Positions 19,615 through 28,353 of a DNA stretch of 64,000 bases are shown one piece after another. Below the pieces are notes generated by a model, which made no database searches, had not been told where the DNA came from, and saw only the letters and a list, made by a program, of their open reading frames with translations. The DNA comes from Pseudomonadota bacterium (lineage in GTDB: Bacteria; Desulfobacterota; Binatia; UBA9968): the NCBI GenBank assembly GCA_021324155.1, contig JAJPJQ010000010.1, forward strand, positions 166,397 to 230,396. Direction: 5' to 3'. The translations under genes and the position numbers were made by a program. The number at the start of each line of letters is the position of its first letter. The stretch's first letter is position 1.

Positions 19615-22326
19615 ATGGCCCAGAAAAAATACGTTTATTCCTTCGGCGACGGCAAGGCCGAGGGCAAAGCCTCGATGCGCGAACTGCTCGGCGGCAAGGG
19701 GGCCGGGCTGCATGAGATGACGCGCATCGGGGCGCCCGTACCACCGGGATTCACTATCACGACGGACGTATGCACCTATTTCTACGATCACCGCCGACAG
19801 TATCCGAAGGGACTCGAGGGCGACGTCGCGGCGGCGCTCGCCCGCGTAGAGAAGATCTTGGGCCGAAAATTCGGCGACGGCGAAAACCCGCTGCTCGTCT
19901 CGGTCCGCTCCGGCGCGCGCGAGTCGATGCCGGGAATGATGGACACGGTGTTGAACTTAGGCCTCAACGACCGCACCGTCGAGGGGCTTGCGACGCGCAC
20001 TGGCAACCCGCGCTTCGCCTACGACTCCTACCGGCGCTTCGTGCAGATGTACGGAGATGTCGTGCTCGGGCTGAAGCCCGTGGAAAAGACCGAGCGCGAT
20101 CCGTTCGAAGTCATCCTGGAGCGCAAGAAAGAGGCGCGCCACGCGCGCTTCGACACCGACTTGACGGCCAACGATTTGAAAGAGCTCGTCGGCGAATTCA
20201 AGGCCGAGATCAAAAAACGGCTTGGCAAGGACTTTCCCGACAATCCGAAAGAGCAGCTCTGGGGCGCGATCGGCGCGGTCTTCGGATCATGGAACAACGA
20301 TCGCGCGATCGCTTACCGCAAGCACTACCGCATACCCGATGCCTGGGGCACGGCGGTGAATGTCCAGGCCATGGTGTTCGGCAACATGGGCGACAACTGC
20401 GCCACAGGCGTCGCCTTCACGCGCGACCCCGCGACGGGCGACAAGCGTTTCTACGGCGAATTTCTCGTCAACGCACAGGGCGAGGACGTCGTCGCCGGCA
20501 TCCGCACGCCGCGGCCGATCGCCGAGCTGAAAGAGGTCATGGCGAAGCCCTACGCAGAGCTCGACCGGATCCGCAAGGTGCTCGAGAGCCACTACAAGGA
20601 CATGCAGGACATCGAGTTCACGATCGAGGACAGCAAGCTCTGGATGCTGCAAACGCGCAACGGCAAGCGCACCGGCTTCGCTGCCGTGCGCATTGCGGTC
20701 GACATGGTCGATGAGAAGATCATCGGCAAAGAGCAGGCGCTCATGCGCATCGAGCCCGACCAGCTGAACCAGCTTCTGAGGCCCATCTTCGACCCCGATG
20801 ATAAGCAGCGCGCGGCACGCGATAAGCGCGTTCTGGCGAAAGGACTGCCGGCCGGCCCGGGCGCCGCGACCGGAAAGGTCGTCTTCCACGCCGAAGACGC
20901 CGAGGAGTGGGCCAAGCGCGGTGAGCGGGTGATCCTTTGCCGGGTCGAGACCAGCCCGGACGACATCCGCGGCATGATCAATGCCCAGGCCATTCTCACG
21001 GCGCGCGGCGGCATGACATCCCACGCCGCGCTGGTGGCGCGCCAGATGGGGAAAGTGTGCGTCGTCGGCTGCGAGGCGCTGAATATCGACTACGGCCGGC
21101 GCGAGATGCGCGTCGCGGACGTTATCTTGAAAGAGGGCGATTGGATATCGGTCGACGGCAGCACGGGCGAGGTGATGCGCGGCGAGGTAAAGACGATCGA
21201 TTCCGAGGTGCTGCAAGTCATTCTGACCCACAGCCTCGACCCCAAATCGTCCCGCGTTTACCAGCAATACGCCAAGCTCATCAAATGGGCCGACGACGTG
21301 CGCAAGATCGGCGTCCGGACGAACACCGATCAACCGGACCAGGCGAAGGTGGCGATGGCGTTCGGCACCGAAGGCATCGGGCTTTGCCGCACTGAGCACA
21401 TGTTCTTCGGCGGCGAGCGTATCCGCGCCGTACAGGAGATGATCCTCGCGGAAAACCTCGAAGGGCGGCGCCAGGCGCTTGCCAAGCTTCTGCCGATGCA
21501 GAAAGAGGACTTCAAGGGCATTCTCGACATTATGGGCAATCTGCCGGTGACGATCCGCACCCTCGATCCGCCGCTTCACGAGTTCCTGCCCAAGACCGAG
21601 GAAGACGTCGTCGAGCTTGCGGAGACGATGGGCGTGTCCGTCGAGCGCTTGAAGGAAAAGGTCGAGGCGCTGCACGAGTTCAACCCCATGCTGGGCCACC
21701 GCGGCTGCCGGCTAGGCATCTCGTTTCCGGAGATCACGGAGATGCAGGTGCGCGCGATCTTCGACGCCGCGTGCGAGTTGCGCAAGGAGGGGAAGAATCC
21801 GTTCCCGGAGGTTATGATCCCGCTCGTCGCGACCGAGAAGGAGCTGAAGCTCCAGCGGGACATCACCGAGAAGGCCGCCGCGGAATCGATGAAGCGCTAC
21901 GGCGTCAAGGTCCGGCACATGATCGGCACGATGATCGAGCTGCCGCGCGCCTGTCTCATGGCCGGCGAGATCGCCCGGGAGGCGGAGTTCTTCTCCTTTG
22001 GAACCAACGATCTGACGCAGACAGGCCTCGGTTTATCGCGCGATGACGCGGGCAAGTTTCTCCCGGGCTATGTCGAGAAGGGCATCTACCCGGAAGACCC
22101 CTTCGTCAGCATCGACGAAGAGGGAGTCGGTGAATTAATGAGAATCGGCATCGAGAGGGGGCGTAAAACGCGTAAGGACCTCGAGATCGGCATATGCGGC
22201 GAGCACGGCGGGGACCCAAGATCGGTCGAATTTTGTCACCGAGTGGGCCTCGACTATGTTAGCTGCGCAGCTTTTCGTGTCCCGATCGCGAAATTAGCGG
22301 CTGCGCAGGCGGCTTTGAAACGATAA
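19615..22326 (+). CDS. ppdK: Pyruvate, phosphate dikinase
   Basis: 903 residues, full length. The enzyme interconverts pyruvate + ATP + phosphate and PEP + AMP + pyrophosphate, linking glycolysis and gluconeogenesis. The N-terminal ATP-grasp domain opens with KYVYSFGDG and [10 protein letters not shown]. The swivelling domain holds the phospho-His at about residue 470 in [14 protein letters not shown]. The PEP/pyruvate barrel contains [15 protein letters not shown], the Mg-binding region [11 protein letters not shown], and the catalytic Cys at about residue 861 in [13 protein letters not shown] good ribosome site (GAGGAGAGAG) precedes the ATG. Confidence 0.96.
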   Translation: MAQKKYVYSFGDGKAEGKASMRELLGGKGAGLHEMTRIGAPVPPGFTITTDVCTYFYDHRRQYPKGLEGDVAAALARVEKILGRKFGDGENPLLVSVRSGARESMPGMMDTVLNLGLNDRTVEGLATRTGNPRFAYDSYRRFVQMYGDVVLGLKPVEKTERDPFEVILERKKEARHARFDTDLTANDLKELVGEFKAEIKKRLGKDFPDNPKEQLWGAIGAVFGSWNNDRAIAYRKHYRIPDAWGTAVNVQAMVFGNMGDNCATGVAFTRDPATGDKRFYGEFLVNAQGEDVVAGIRTPRPIAELKEVMAKPYAELDRIRKVLESHYKDMQDIEFTIEDSKLWMLQTRNGKRTGFAAVRIAVDMVDEKIIGKEQALMRIEPDQLNQLLRPIFDPDDKQRAARDKRVLAKGLPAGPGAATGKVVFHAEDAEEWAKRGERVILCRVETSPDDIRGMINAQAILTARGGMTSHAALVARQMGKVCVVGCEALNIDYGRREMRVADVILKEGDWISVDGSTGEVMRGEVKTIDSEVLQVILTHSLDPKSSRVYQQYAKLIKWADDVRKIGVRTNTDQPDQAKVAMAFGTEGIGLCRTEHMFFGGERIRAVQEMILAENLEGRRQALAKLLPMQKEDFKGILDIMGNLPVTIRTLDPPLHEFLPKTEEDVVELAETMGVSVERLKEKVEALHEFNPMLGHRGCRLGISFPEITEMQVRAIFDAACELRKEGKNPFPEVMIPLVATEKELKLQRDITEKAAAESMKRYGVKVRHMIGTMIELPRACLMAGEIAREAEFFSFGTNDLTQTGLGLSRDDAGKFLPGYVEKGIYPEDPFVSIDEEGVGELMRIGIERGRKTRKDLEIGICGEHGGDPRSVEFCHRVGLDYVSCAAFRVPIAKLAAAQAALKR

Positions 22327-22428
22327 AGCAATATCTGACGACCGATTCCAAAAAAAGACCGTCGGAGGCGTAAAAAAGTCATTCCAAAAGTTGTCCGCAG
22401 GGCTTAAAAAACTGCCATCCAGTGGCAA

Positions 22429-22458
22429 TTGACAAATAGAGGCAACTTCGGGCATAAT
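22429..22458 (+). promoter_or_regulatory. Sigma-70-type promoter of pilB-pilC-regulator
   Basis: A perfect -35 TTGACA (22429-22434) and CATAAT (22453-22458, five of six) are separated by 18 bases, 33 bases before the pilB ATG. A short palindrome TGCCA...TGGCA (22413-22426) lies immediately upstream of the -35 box and could be an operator, but this is weak. Confidence 0.6.
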
Positions 22459-22490
22459 CCCGCCCGGCTACTGGAAACTGTGGAGTACTT

Positions 22491-24218
22491 ATGGAACCTC
22501 GCCTAGGCGAGTTATTGGTTCGGGGTGGTGTAGTCACGCGTGAGCAGCTGAGCCAAGCTCTCGCTAAAGCCGGAGAAAATGGCGCTAGCGTCATACAGGA
22601 GCTCGTCCGCTCCGGATTTACCACCGAAAACGGTCTCGCAGATTTCCTTGCAGCCCAATTCGCAATCGAGCGGGTCGCGGTCGACGGCCTCGAGATCAGC
22701 GACAGCGTCTTCGAACTGGTCCCGACCGAACTTGTCCAAAAGCACCAGCTTCTTCCGGTAAAGCTCATGGGGTCGACCTTGACCGTCGCCACGGCCGACC
22801 CGACCAACCTCATCGCGATTAACGAGATTCAGTTCATCACAGGCTACGGCGTCCGGCCTGTGCTGGCTACCCCTTCGGAAATCAAAAAGGCTATCGATCG
22901 TCGCTACGGTAAGACGAGCTACGACGAGGTTTTAAAGAAATTCGACGACGAAGGGATGGAAGTCGTCCACGACGAGGACGACATCGACGTCAACGAGCTG
23001 CAGAAAGAGACCCAGGAAGCGCCCGTCGTAACGCTGGTCAACGCAATACTCTCCGACGCGGCCAAGCGCGGCGCGAGCGACATCCACTTCGAACCGTACG
23101 AAAAAGTCTTTCGCATCAGGTTTCGCACCGACGGCGTTCTGCACGAGATCATGACGCCGCCGCAGCGGCTCAAGAACGCAATGATCTCGCGCCTCAAGGT
23201 CATGGCCAGTTTGGATATCGCCGAGCGCCGTCTGACGCAGGACGGGCGCATCAAGCTGAAGGGCGCACGCGGGCAGGAGCTGGACTTGCGCGTTTCGGTC
23301 CTGCCGACGCTTTTCGGCGAGAAAATCGTCATGCGGCTTTTGGACAAGTCCAACCTTCAGCTCGACATGTCCAAGCTCGGCTTTGATCCGAAGAACCTCG
23401 AAGACTTCAAGGAGGCGATCTATCGCCCATACGGGATGATCCTCATAACGGGTCCCACCGGCAGCGGTAAATCGACGACCCTCTACTCCGCGCTGTCCGA
23501 TCTCAACAAGCCTGACGTAAATATCTCCACCGCAGAGGACCCGGTCGAATACAGCCTCATGGGCATCAATCAGGTCCAGGTGCGCGAGGACATCGGACTC
23601 AACTTCGCGAGCTGCCTCCGGTCGTTTCTGCGCCAGGACCCCGACATCATCATGGTCGGCGAGATCCGCGACCTGGAGACGGCCCAGATCGCCGTCAAAG
23701 CGGCGCTCACCGGCCATTTGGTGCTGAGCACGCTCCACACCAACGACGCTCCGTCGACGGTCGACCGCCTCATTAATATGGGCGTAGAGCCTTTCTTGCT
23801 CACCTCCTCGATTAACCTGATCGTCGCGCAGCGCCTAGTGCGCCGCATTTGCGGCCAGTGCAAGGTGCCGGTCGAAGTGAGCCCGGAAGCGCTGATCAAT
23901 ATCGGCGTCGACCCGGCCGAGGTCGCCGCCGGCTTTGCAACATTCCAGGGCAAGGGCTGCGACAACTGCAACAGCACCGGCTATCGCGGCCGCGTCGCGA
24001 TCTACGAAGTGATGGTGATTCACGAAGCGCTCAAGGAGCACATTCTTCGCGGCGTCTCCGCCGCCGATCTCAAGCGCGAGGCGGTGAAGCTCGGGATGAG
24101 CACGCTGCGCGCGAGCGCGCTGCGGAAAGTTCGTGAGGGACTTACGACAATCGAGGAAACCGTGCGCGTGACGGATACCGATCGTGGCTTCGGCTCTGTT
24201 TTTTCGATGGGGACCTGA
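22491..24218 (+). CDS. pilB: Type IV pilus extension ATPase PilB
   Basis: 575 residues. An N-terminal MshEN-like domain (about 1-145; RLGELLVRGGVVTREQL) comes first, a fold known in relatives to bind cyclic di-GMP. The GspE/PilB motor follows, with Walker A GPTGSGKST at about 321-329, the Asp box IHFEPYEK, Walker B IIMVGEIRD, the His box LSTLHTNDA, and a zinc finger CGQC...CDNC (about 454, 457, 490, 493). The ATPase drives pilin polymerisation at the inner membrane with PilC. The retraction ATPase PilT is not in the window. The ATG directly follows a good promoter. Confidence 0.95.
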   Translation: MEPRLGELLVRGGVVTREQLSQALAKAGENGASVIQELVRSGFTTENGLADFLAAQFAIERVAVDGLEISDSVFELVPTELVQKHQLLPVKLMGSTLTVATADPTNLIAINEIQFITGYGVRPVLATPSEIKKAIDRRYGKTSYDEVLKKFDDEGMEVVHDEDDIDVNELQKETQEAPVVTLVNAILSDAAKRGASDIHFEPYEKVFRIRFRTDGVLHEIMTPPQRLKNAMISRLKVMASLDIAERRLTQDGRIKLKGARGQELDLRVSVLPTLFGEKIVMRLLDKSNLQLDMSKLGFDPKNLEDFKEAIYRPYGMILITGPTGSGKSTTLYSALSDLNKPDVNISTAEDPVEYSLMGINQVQVREDIGLNFASCLRSFLRQDPDIIMVGEIRDLETAQIAVKAALTGHLVLSTLHTNDAPSTVDRLINMGVEPFLLTSSINLIVAQRLVRRICGQCKVPVEVSPEALINIGVDPAEVAAGFATFQGKGCDNCNSTGYRGRVAIYEVMVIHEALKEHILRGVSAADLKREAVKLGMSTLRASALRKVREGLTTIEETVRVTDTDRGFGSVFSMGT

Positions 24219-24261
24219 CGTTCGCCGCCGTAGCGGCGGGGATTTTAAAGAGGAGAGGCTT

Positions 24262-25482
24262 ATGCCGGTCTTTGTCTGGGAAGGGAAAACAGCTCAGGGG
24301 AAAACGCTCAAGGGCGAGATGGAAGCGCTAAACCAGCAGGCGGTGCTGAGCCGGCTGCGCGGCCAGCGCATCCAGCCGATTCCCACGCGCGTGCGTGAGA
24401 AGGGCAAGGGGCTCGACCGGGAAATAACCATCCCCGGGTTCCAAACCAAGGTCAAGCCGCACGATGTCATGATCTTTACGCGGCAGTTCGCCACGATGAT
24501 CGACGCCGGTCTGCCGATCGTTCAGGGCCTCGACATCTTAAGCCAGCAGACCGAGAACAAGGTTTTCCGTAACATCATTAAAACCGTCAAGCAGGACGTC
24601 GAAGGCGGCGTCACGCTCGCCGAAGCGCTGAAGAAACACCCCAAGGTCTTCGACGACCTTTACGTGAACATGGTATCGGCCGGTGAGGCGGGCGGCGTGT
24701 TGAACACGATCCTCAGCCGAATTGCGGTATTCATCGAAAAGGCCACCAAGCTCAAGCGGAAAGTCAAAGGCGCGATGATCTATCCCGCGACGATCATCGT
24801 CGTCGCGGTCGCCGTCGTTACGGTCCTGCTCATATACGTTATCCCGGTATTCGGAGAGCTCTACGGCAGCATGGGCAAGGCGCTTCCCGCGCCGACGCAG
24901 ATCACCATTAATATCAGCTACTGGTTCCGCGAGAACTTTTTCTACTTGGTAGCCGGCGTGATCGCCATCATCGTCGCCGTCCGCCTGTGGTATAAAACCG
25001 AAAAAGGCAAGCTGATAATCGATGGATGGATGCTCAGGCTGCCGGTCGTCGGCGACCTGATCCGGAAAGTCGCCGTCGCGCGTTTCTCGCAAAACATGTC
25101 CGTGCTTCTGAGCTCCGGCGTACCGATTCTCGACGGCCTCGCCATCACGGCCAAGACGGCCGGCAACAAGGTCGTCGAGCAGGCGATCATGAAATGCCGC
25201 GTCAGCATCAGTCAGGGTAAAACCGTCGCCGAGCCGCTCGAAGAGAGCAAAATCTTTCCGCCGATGGTCTGCCAGATGGTCGCCATCGGCGAAAATACCG
25301 GGTCACTCGATACGCTGCTGAAGAAGGTAGCGGAGTTCTATGAGGACGAGGTCGACAGCGCCGTCGCCAACCTGACGGCGCTAATGGAGCCGATGATCAT
25401 GATCGTGCTCGGCGTGATCATCGGCGGCTTGGTTATCTCGATGTATCTCCCGATCTTCCAGCTCGGCTCGCTGGTGAGCTAA
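24262..25482 (+). CDS. pilC: Type IV pilus inner-membrane platform protein PilC
   Basis: 406 residues, normal for PilC. MPVFVWEGKTAQGKTLKGEM is the family N-terminus. Two GspF domains follow (each with FTRQFATMIDAGLPI- or FSQNMSVLLSSGVPI-type openings), with three membrane segments (about 195-220, 240-262 and 375-398). It transduces PilB motion to the growing pilus. The ATG at 24262 is supported by an AGGAGAGG site; an earlier in-frame start would overlap pilB without homology. The regulator gene begins 2 bases after the stop. Confidence 0.94.
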   Translation: MPVFVWEGKTAQGKTLKGEMEALNQQAVLSRLRGQRIQPIPTRVREKGKGLDREITIPGFQTKVKPHDVMIFTRQFATMIDAGLPIVQGLDILSQQTENKVFRNIIKTVKQDVEGGVTLAEALKKHPKVFDDLYVNMVSAGEAGGVLNTILSRIAVFIEKATKLKRKVKGAMIYPATIIVVAVAVVTVLLIYVIPVFGELYGSMGKALPAPTQITINISYWFRENFFYLVAGVIAIIVAVRLWYKTEKGKLIIDGWMLRLPVVGDLIRKVAVARFSQNMSVLLSSGVPILDGLAITAKTAGNKVVEQAIMKCRVSISQGKTVAEPLEESKIFPPMVCQMVAIGENTGSLDTLLKKVAEFYEDEVDSAVANLTALMEPMIMIVLGVIIGGLVISMYLPIFQLGSLVS

Positions 25483-25484
25483 TA

Positions 25485-27515
25485 GTGGAAGCGGACAATA
25501 AAGAGCTGGGCGGCAAGATCAAGTGGCTGCTCCTGCTGCGCGTCGGCGTCCTGACGTTTTTTCTCGGCGCCGCCGCGCTCGTGCAGTTCCTCAAGGGCGG
25601 CGATCCGGCGCTGCTCAGATACCTGCAGTTCCCGCTGATCGCGGCGTATCTGTTCTCGATCGCATCCGCGCTGGTTCTTCGCTGGGTCGATAAGCCGGTC
25701 GTCTTCGCGCACGTTCAGATCGACTTCGATGTCCTGTTGATCACCGTGGTCGTTTTGTTGACCGGCGGCGTCGACAGCCCGTTCCCGTTCCTCTATAATC
25801 TCGCCATCATCAGCGGCGCGGTGCTCCTCTTTTTCCCCGGCGCGTTCATCACCGCGGGCGTCGCGGGGGTTTGCTATAGCGGCGTCCTTTTGTGGGGCTA
25901 CGCCCATTCCGCATCCGCGCCGTGGCAGGCGGCATTCAACTTCGCGCTCAACGTACCGGCGTTCTTCATCATCGCGTATCTGAGCGACCTTCTCGCCCGG
26001 CGCGTTTTCGTGGTCGAGCGCCTGCTCCAGGCGAAGCAGAAAGACTACCTCGACCTTGAATCCTTTAAAGACGCGCTGCTGCAGGGGGTCGGCAGCGGCG
26101 TCGCCATCACCGACGTCAAGGGCCAGGTCAGCTATTTCAACTCGCGCGCGCAGGCGCTGACCTCGCTCGGCGAATCATCGGTCAAAGGAAAAAAGCTGAC
26201 CGATGTTTTTCCCGGAGTGACGTACAGCTTCGACGGCGCCGGCGACCCCAACCGCATCGTCGTCGACGAGTTCCCATTCACGGATCCGAAAAAAGGCACT
26301 ATTCACTTGAAGCTCACACTCGCACCCCTACGCGACCAAAACGAGCAGCCGCTGGGCTACGTGTGTATTTTCGAGGATGTTACTAAGCGCAAGGAACTGG
26401 AGGAAAAGGTCCGGCTCGGCGAAGAAATGCGCAAGGCCAAGGAGCGCGAGCGCCGCGAGCGCGAACAGGAGGGGCCGAGCGACCAATTCAGGTTCGACGG
26501 CGTCGTCGGCCGCGGCGGTGGCGTCGAAAGCATCTATCGCCTCGTGCAGAAGGTCGCGGCGACCACGACCAATGTTCTGATCATGGGCGACAGCGGCACG
26601 GGAAAAGAGCTGGTCGCGCGCGCGATCCATTCGAACGGCCCGCGCAAGGATCGGCCGTTCATCGCCGTAAACTGTGGCGCAATCCCCGAAAATCTCATGG
26701 AGAGCGAGCTCTTCGGTCATGTCCGCGGAGCGTTTACCGGCGCCGTTTCCGATCACGTCGGCCTCTTCAAGCAGGCCGAGTCCGGCACGATCTTTCTCGA
26801 CGAGGTGGGCGAGCTGCCGCTTCATCTTCAGGTCAAAATGCTTCGCGTCCTCCAGGAAAAGGCCTTTACGCCCGTCGGCGGCAGCCGGCAGTTGAAAGTC
26901 GACGTGCGGGTGATCTCCGCCTCTAACCGCGACCTGCGCCAAGAGGTCGAAAAGGGCCGGTTCCGGGAAGATCTCTTCTACCGTTTAAATGTCGTTCAGG
27001 TGACTCTGCCGCCGCTTAGAAATCGGAAGGAGGATATTCCTTCGCTGGTTCACTTCTTTGTCGCGAAATTCTCGGGCTCCCAGGGCAAAGAGGTCGACGA
27101 GGTTTCCAGCGAAGCGCTGATGGAGCTGATGAACTACGGCTTTCCCGGGAACATCCGGGAACTCGAGAACATCATCGAGCATGCCGTGGCCGTCACCGCG
27201 AAGAACATCATTACGGAAGACGACCTTCCTTCCTATATAAGAGGCGTTCCGATCGCCGACGAGGTCAAGCTCTTCGAGAAGACAACGCCGGGCGGACCGG
27301 AGACGTTTTTCAATCGGTCGATCTCGCTCGACGACGAGCTCGCCACCCACGAAAAGTGTCTGCTGCTCGGTGCGCTAAAAAGAGCAAACGGCGTACAAAA
27401 ACGAGCAGCGGAGCTATTAGGGATAAACTATCGGTCTTTTAGGCACAGATTGGAAAAATACAGCCTCTTAGGAATGAAAGGACAGCCTGAAGAAGAGGAA
27501 CAAGCTGTCGAATAA
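25485..27515 (+). CDS. Fused membrane sensor and sigma-54 activator (PilS-sensor/PilR-effector hybrid without kinase or receiver)
   Basis: 676 residues starting with GTG, 2 bases after pilC. Order: about six membrane helices (1-170) resembling the PilS sensor; a PAS domain (about 190-300; GVAITDVKGQVSYFNSRAQA); a charged coiled linker (300-330); a sigma-54 AAA+ domain (about 335-570) with Walker A GDSGTGKE at 368-375, the sigma-54 contact loop GAFTGA at 415-420, and Walker B GTIFLDEVGEL; and a Fis-type helix-turn-helix (about 620-662; GVQKRAAELLGINYRSFRHR). No HisKA, HATPase or receiver domain lies between PAS and AAA+. A membrane signal would therefore act directly on the activator. Perfect sigma-54 promoters precede pilA and the minor pilin operon, its likely targets (inference). 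Confidence 0.9.
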   Translation: MEADNKELGGKIKWLLLLRVGVLTFFLGAAALVQFLKGGDPALLRYLQFPLIAAYLFSIASALVLRWVDKPVVFAHVQIDFDVLLITVVVLLTGGVDSPFPFLYNLAIISGAVLLFFPGAFITAGVAGVCYSGVLLWGYAHSASAPWQAAFNFALNVPAFFIIAYLSDLLARRVFVVERLLQAKQKDYLDLESFKDALLQGVGSGVAITDVKGQVSYFNSRAQALTSLGESSVKGKKLTDVFPGVTYSFDGAGDPNRIVVDEFPFTDPKKGTIHLKLTLAPLRDQNEQPLGYVCIFEDVTKRKELEEKVRLGEEMRKAKERERREREQEGPSDQFRFDGVVGRGGGVESIYRLVQKVAATTTNVLIMGDSGTGKELVARAIHSNGPRKDRPFIAVNCGAIPENLMESELFGHVRGAFTGAVSDHVGLFKQAESGTIFLDEVGELPLHLQVKMLRVLQEKAFTPVGGSRQLKVDVRVISASNRDLRQEVEKGRFREDLFYRLNVVQVTLPPLRNRKEDIPSLVHFFVAKFSGSQGKEVDEVSSEALMELMNYGFPGNIRELENIIEHAVAVTAKNIITEDDLPSYIRGVPIADEVKLFEKTTPGGPETFFNRSISLDDELATHEKCLLLGALKRANGVQKRAAELLGINYRSFRHRLEKYSLLGMKGQPEEEEQAVE

Positions 27516-27865
27516 CCAATTTTGTAACCTTTGTTCATGTCTGTAGTTTAACGGATTTTTGTCGCTGCGGAATTTGGTATTTCGAACCGCAGTGTAGCCG
27601 TTTTTCGGCAACGTTTTAAGTAATTGATTTTCCTGCCTTTCACCGCCTCTACTATATAAATCGGGTTTGTCGGCTGCGCGAATTCTCTTCGCTCAACTCG
27701 TTCCGATTGCTGGCCTCGCTCTTGCTTTAGCCTACCCCCGTATCCCAAAGCCCAAAATATACGGAAAGGAGGACGCTGGAATATTTCTCTATATGAAGGG
27801 CTGAACGGATAAACGAAGCAGCAAGTAACTGTAGACCCAAAGAAATAGGTGAAAGGAGCAGAGGA
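27516..27865 (+). promoter_or_regulatory. 350-base pilA upstream region (enhancer zone and leader)
   Basis: No coding frame is supported here. The region holds an inverted repeat CTGCGG...CCGCAG (27565-27592), T-rich tracts with TTTTTGTC at 27556-27563, the sigma-54 promoter at 27711-27726, and a ~128-base A-rich untranslated leader ending in GAAAGGAG before the pilA ATG. The repeat is about 120-145 bases upstream of the -24 box, the usual distance for an activator enhancer site. Confidence 0.6.
27711..27726 (+). promoter_or_regulatory. Sigma-54 (-24/-12) promoter of pilA
   Basis: TGGCCTCGCTCTTGCT matches the TGGC-N8-TTGCW pattern exactly, with GG and GC 10 bases apart as RpoN requires. Transcription is expected to start near 27738. 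The gene immediately upstream encodes a sigma-54 activator with an intact GAFTGA loop. Confidence 0.85.
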
Positions 27866-28249
27866 ATGAATCGTTTGAGACTGAAGGAAGAGGGTTTTAC
27901 CCTCATCGAGTTACTGGTCGTTATCGCTATCATCGGCATTTTGGCCGCGATCGCGATCCCGCAGTTTGCCGCGTACCGCCGTCGTAGCTTCGAGGCGCAG
28001 GTCAAGTCCGACTTGCACAACGCGGCGGTCGCCCAGGAGGCGTATTTCGTCAACGCCAACCATTATATGCCCGGCGCGATCACGACCGGCCTGACGGGCT
28101 ACAACCAGACGGCGAACGTTACGATGACGGCGGAGGACGGTACTTCGACGTTCATCCTGACCGGCACGCATGCGAACTGCTCGGGCGTGACCTGGTCGTA
28201 CTCCAGCGTCGGTGGTAAGATTCTTGGCCCGTCCACCGGCTGTCCGTAA
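27866..28249 (+). CDS. pilA: Major type IVa pilin PilA
   Basis: 127 residues. The leader is 10 residues (MNRLRLKEEG) and is cleaved before FTLIELLVVIAIIGILAAIA, the class IVa N-terminal helix, with the essential Glu at mature position 5. The globular part is small (mature ~117 residues), Thr/Gly-rich, and has two cysteines (residues 105 and 126), forming the C-terminal disulfide loop typical of pilins. The prepilin peptidase PilD is encoded at 45417. A strong GAAAGGAG ribosome site and a very strong terminator after the stop fit abundant expression from the sigma-54 promoter. The next gene downstream is a YfhO-like membrane protein. Confidence 0.95.
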   Translation: MNRLRLKEEGFTLIELLVVIAIIGILAAIAIPQFAAYRRRSFEAQVKSDLHNAAVAQEAYFVNANHYMPGAITTGLTGYNQTANVTMTAEDGTSTFILTGTHANCSGVTWSYSSVGGKILGPSTGCP

Positions 28250-28269
28250 CTTCGATAGCAATGCAAGAC

Positions 28270-28308
28270 AAAAAAGGGGACTGCAACGCAGTCCCCTTTT
28301 TTTTATCT
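28270..28308. terminator. Strong rho-independent terminator after pilA
   Basis: A perfect 9-bp GC-rich stem (GGGGACTGC at 28276-28284 with GCAGTCCCC at 28288-28296) is extended by A/T pairs and followed by eight T residues. The A-run before it makes it work on either strand. It isolates pilA from the downstream membrane protein gene. Confidence 0.92.
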
Positions 28309-28353
28309 TTTTTTTGAACGGCGAATTTATTACATTCGGGGAGCTTCCCTTCC

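Noticed and set aside
20287..21699. Long minus-strand open frame opposite ppdK (470 codons)
   Set aside because: Antisense shadow of a certain gene; composition is typical of mirrored high-GC codons.
22405..22460. Sigma-54 promoter before pilB
   Set aside because: TGGCAATTGACAAA has the GG but no TTGC at the right distance; a sigma-70-type pair fits far better.
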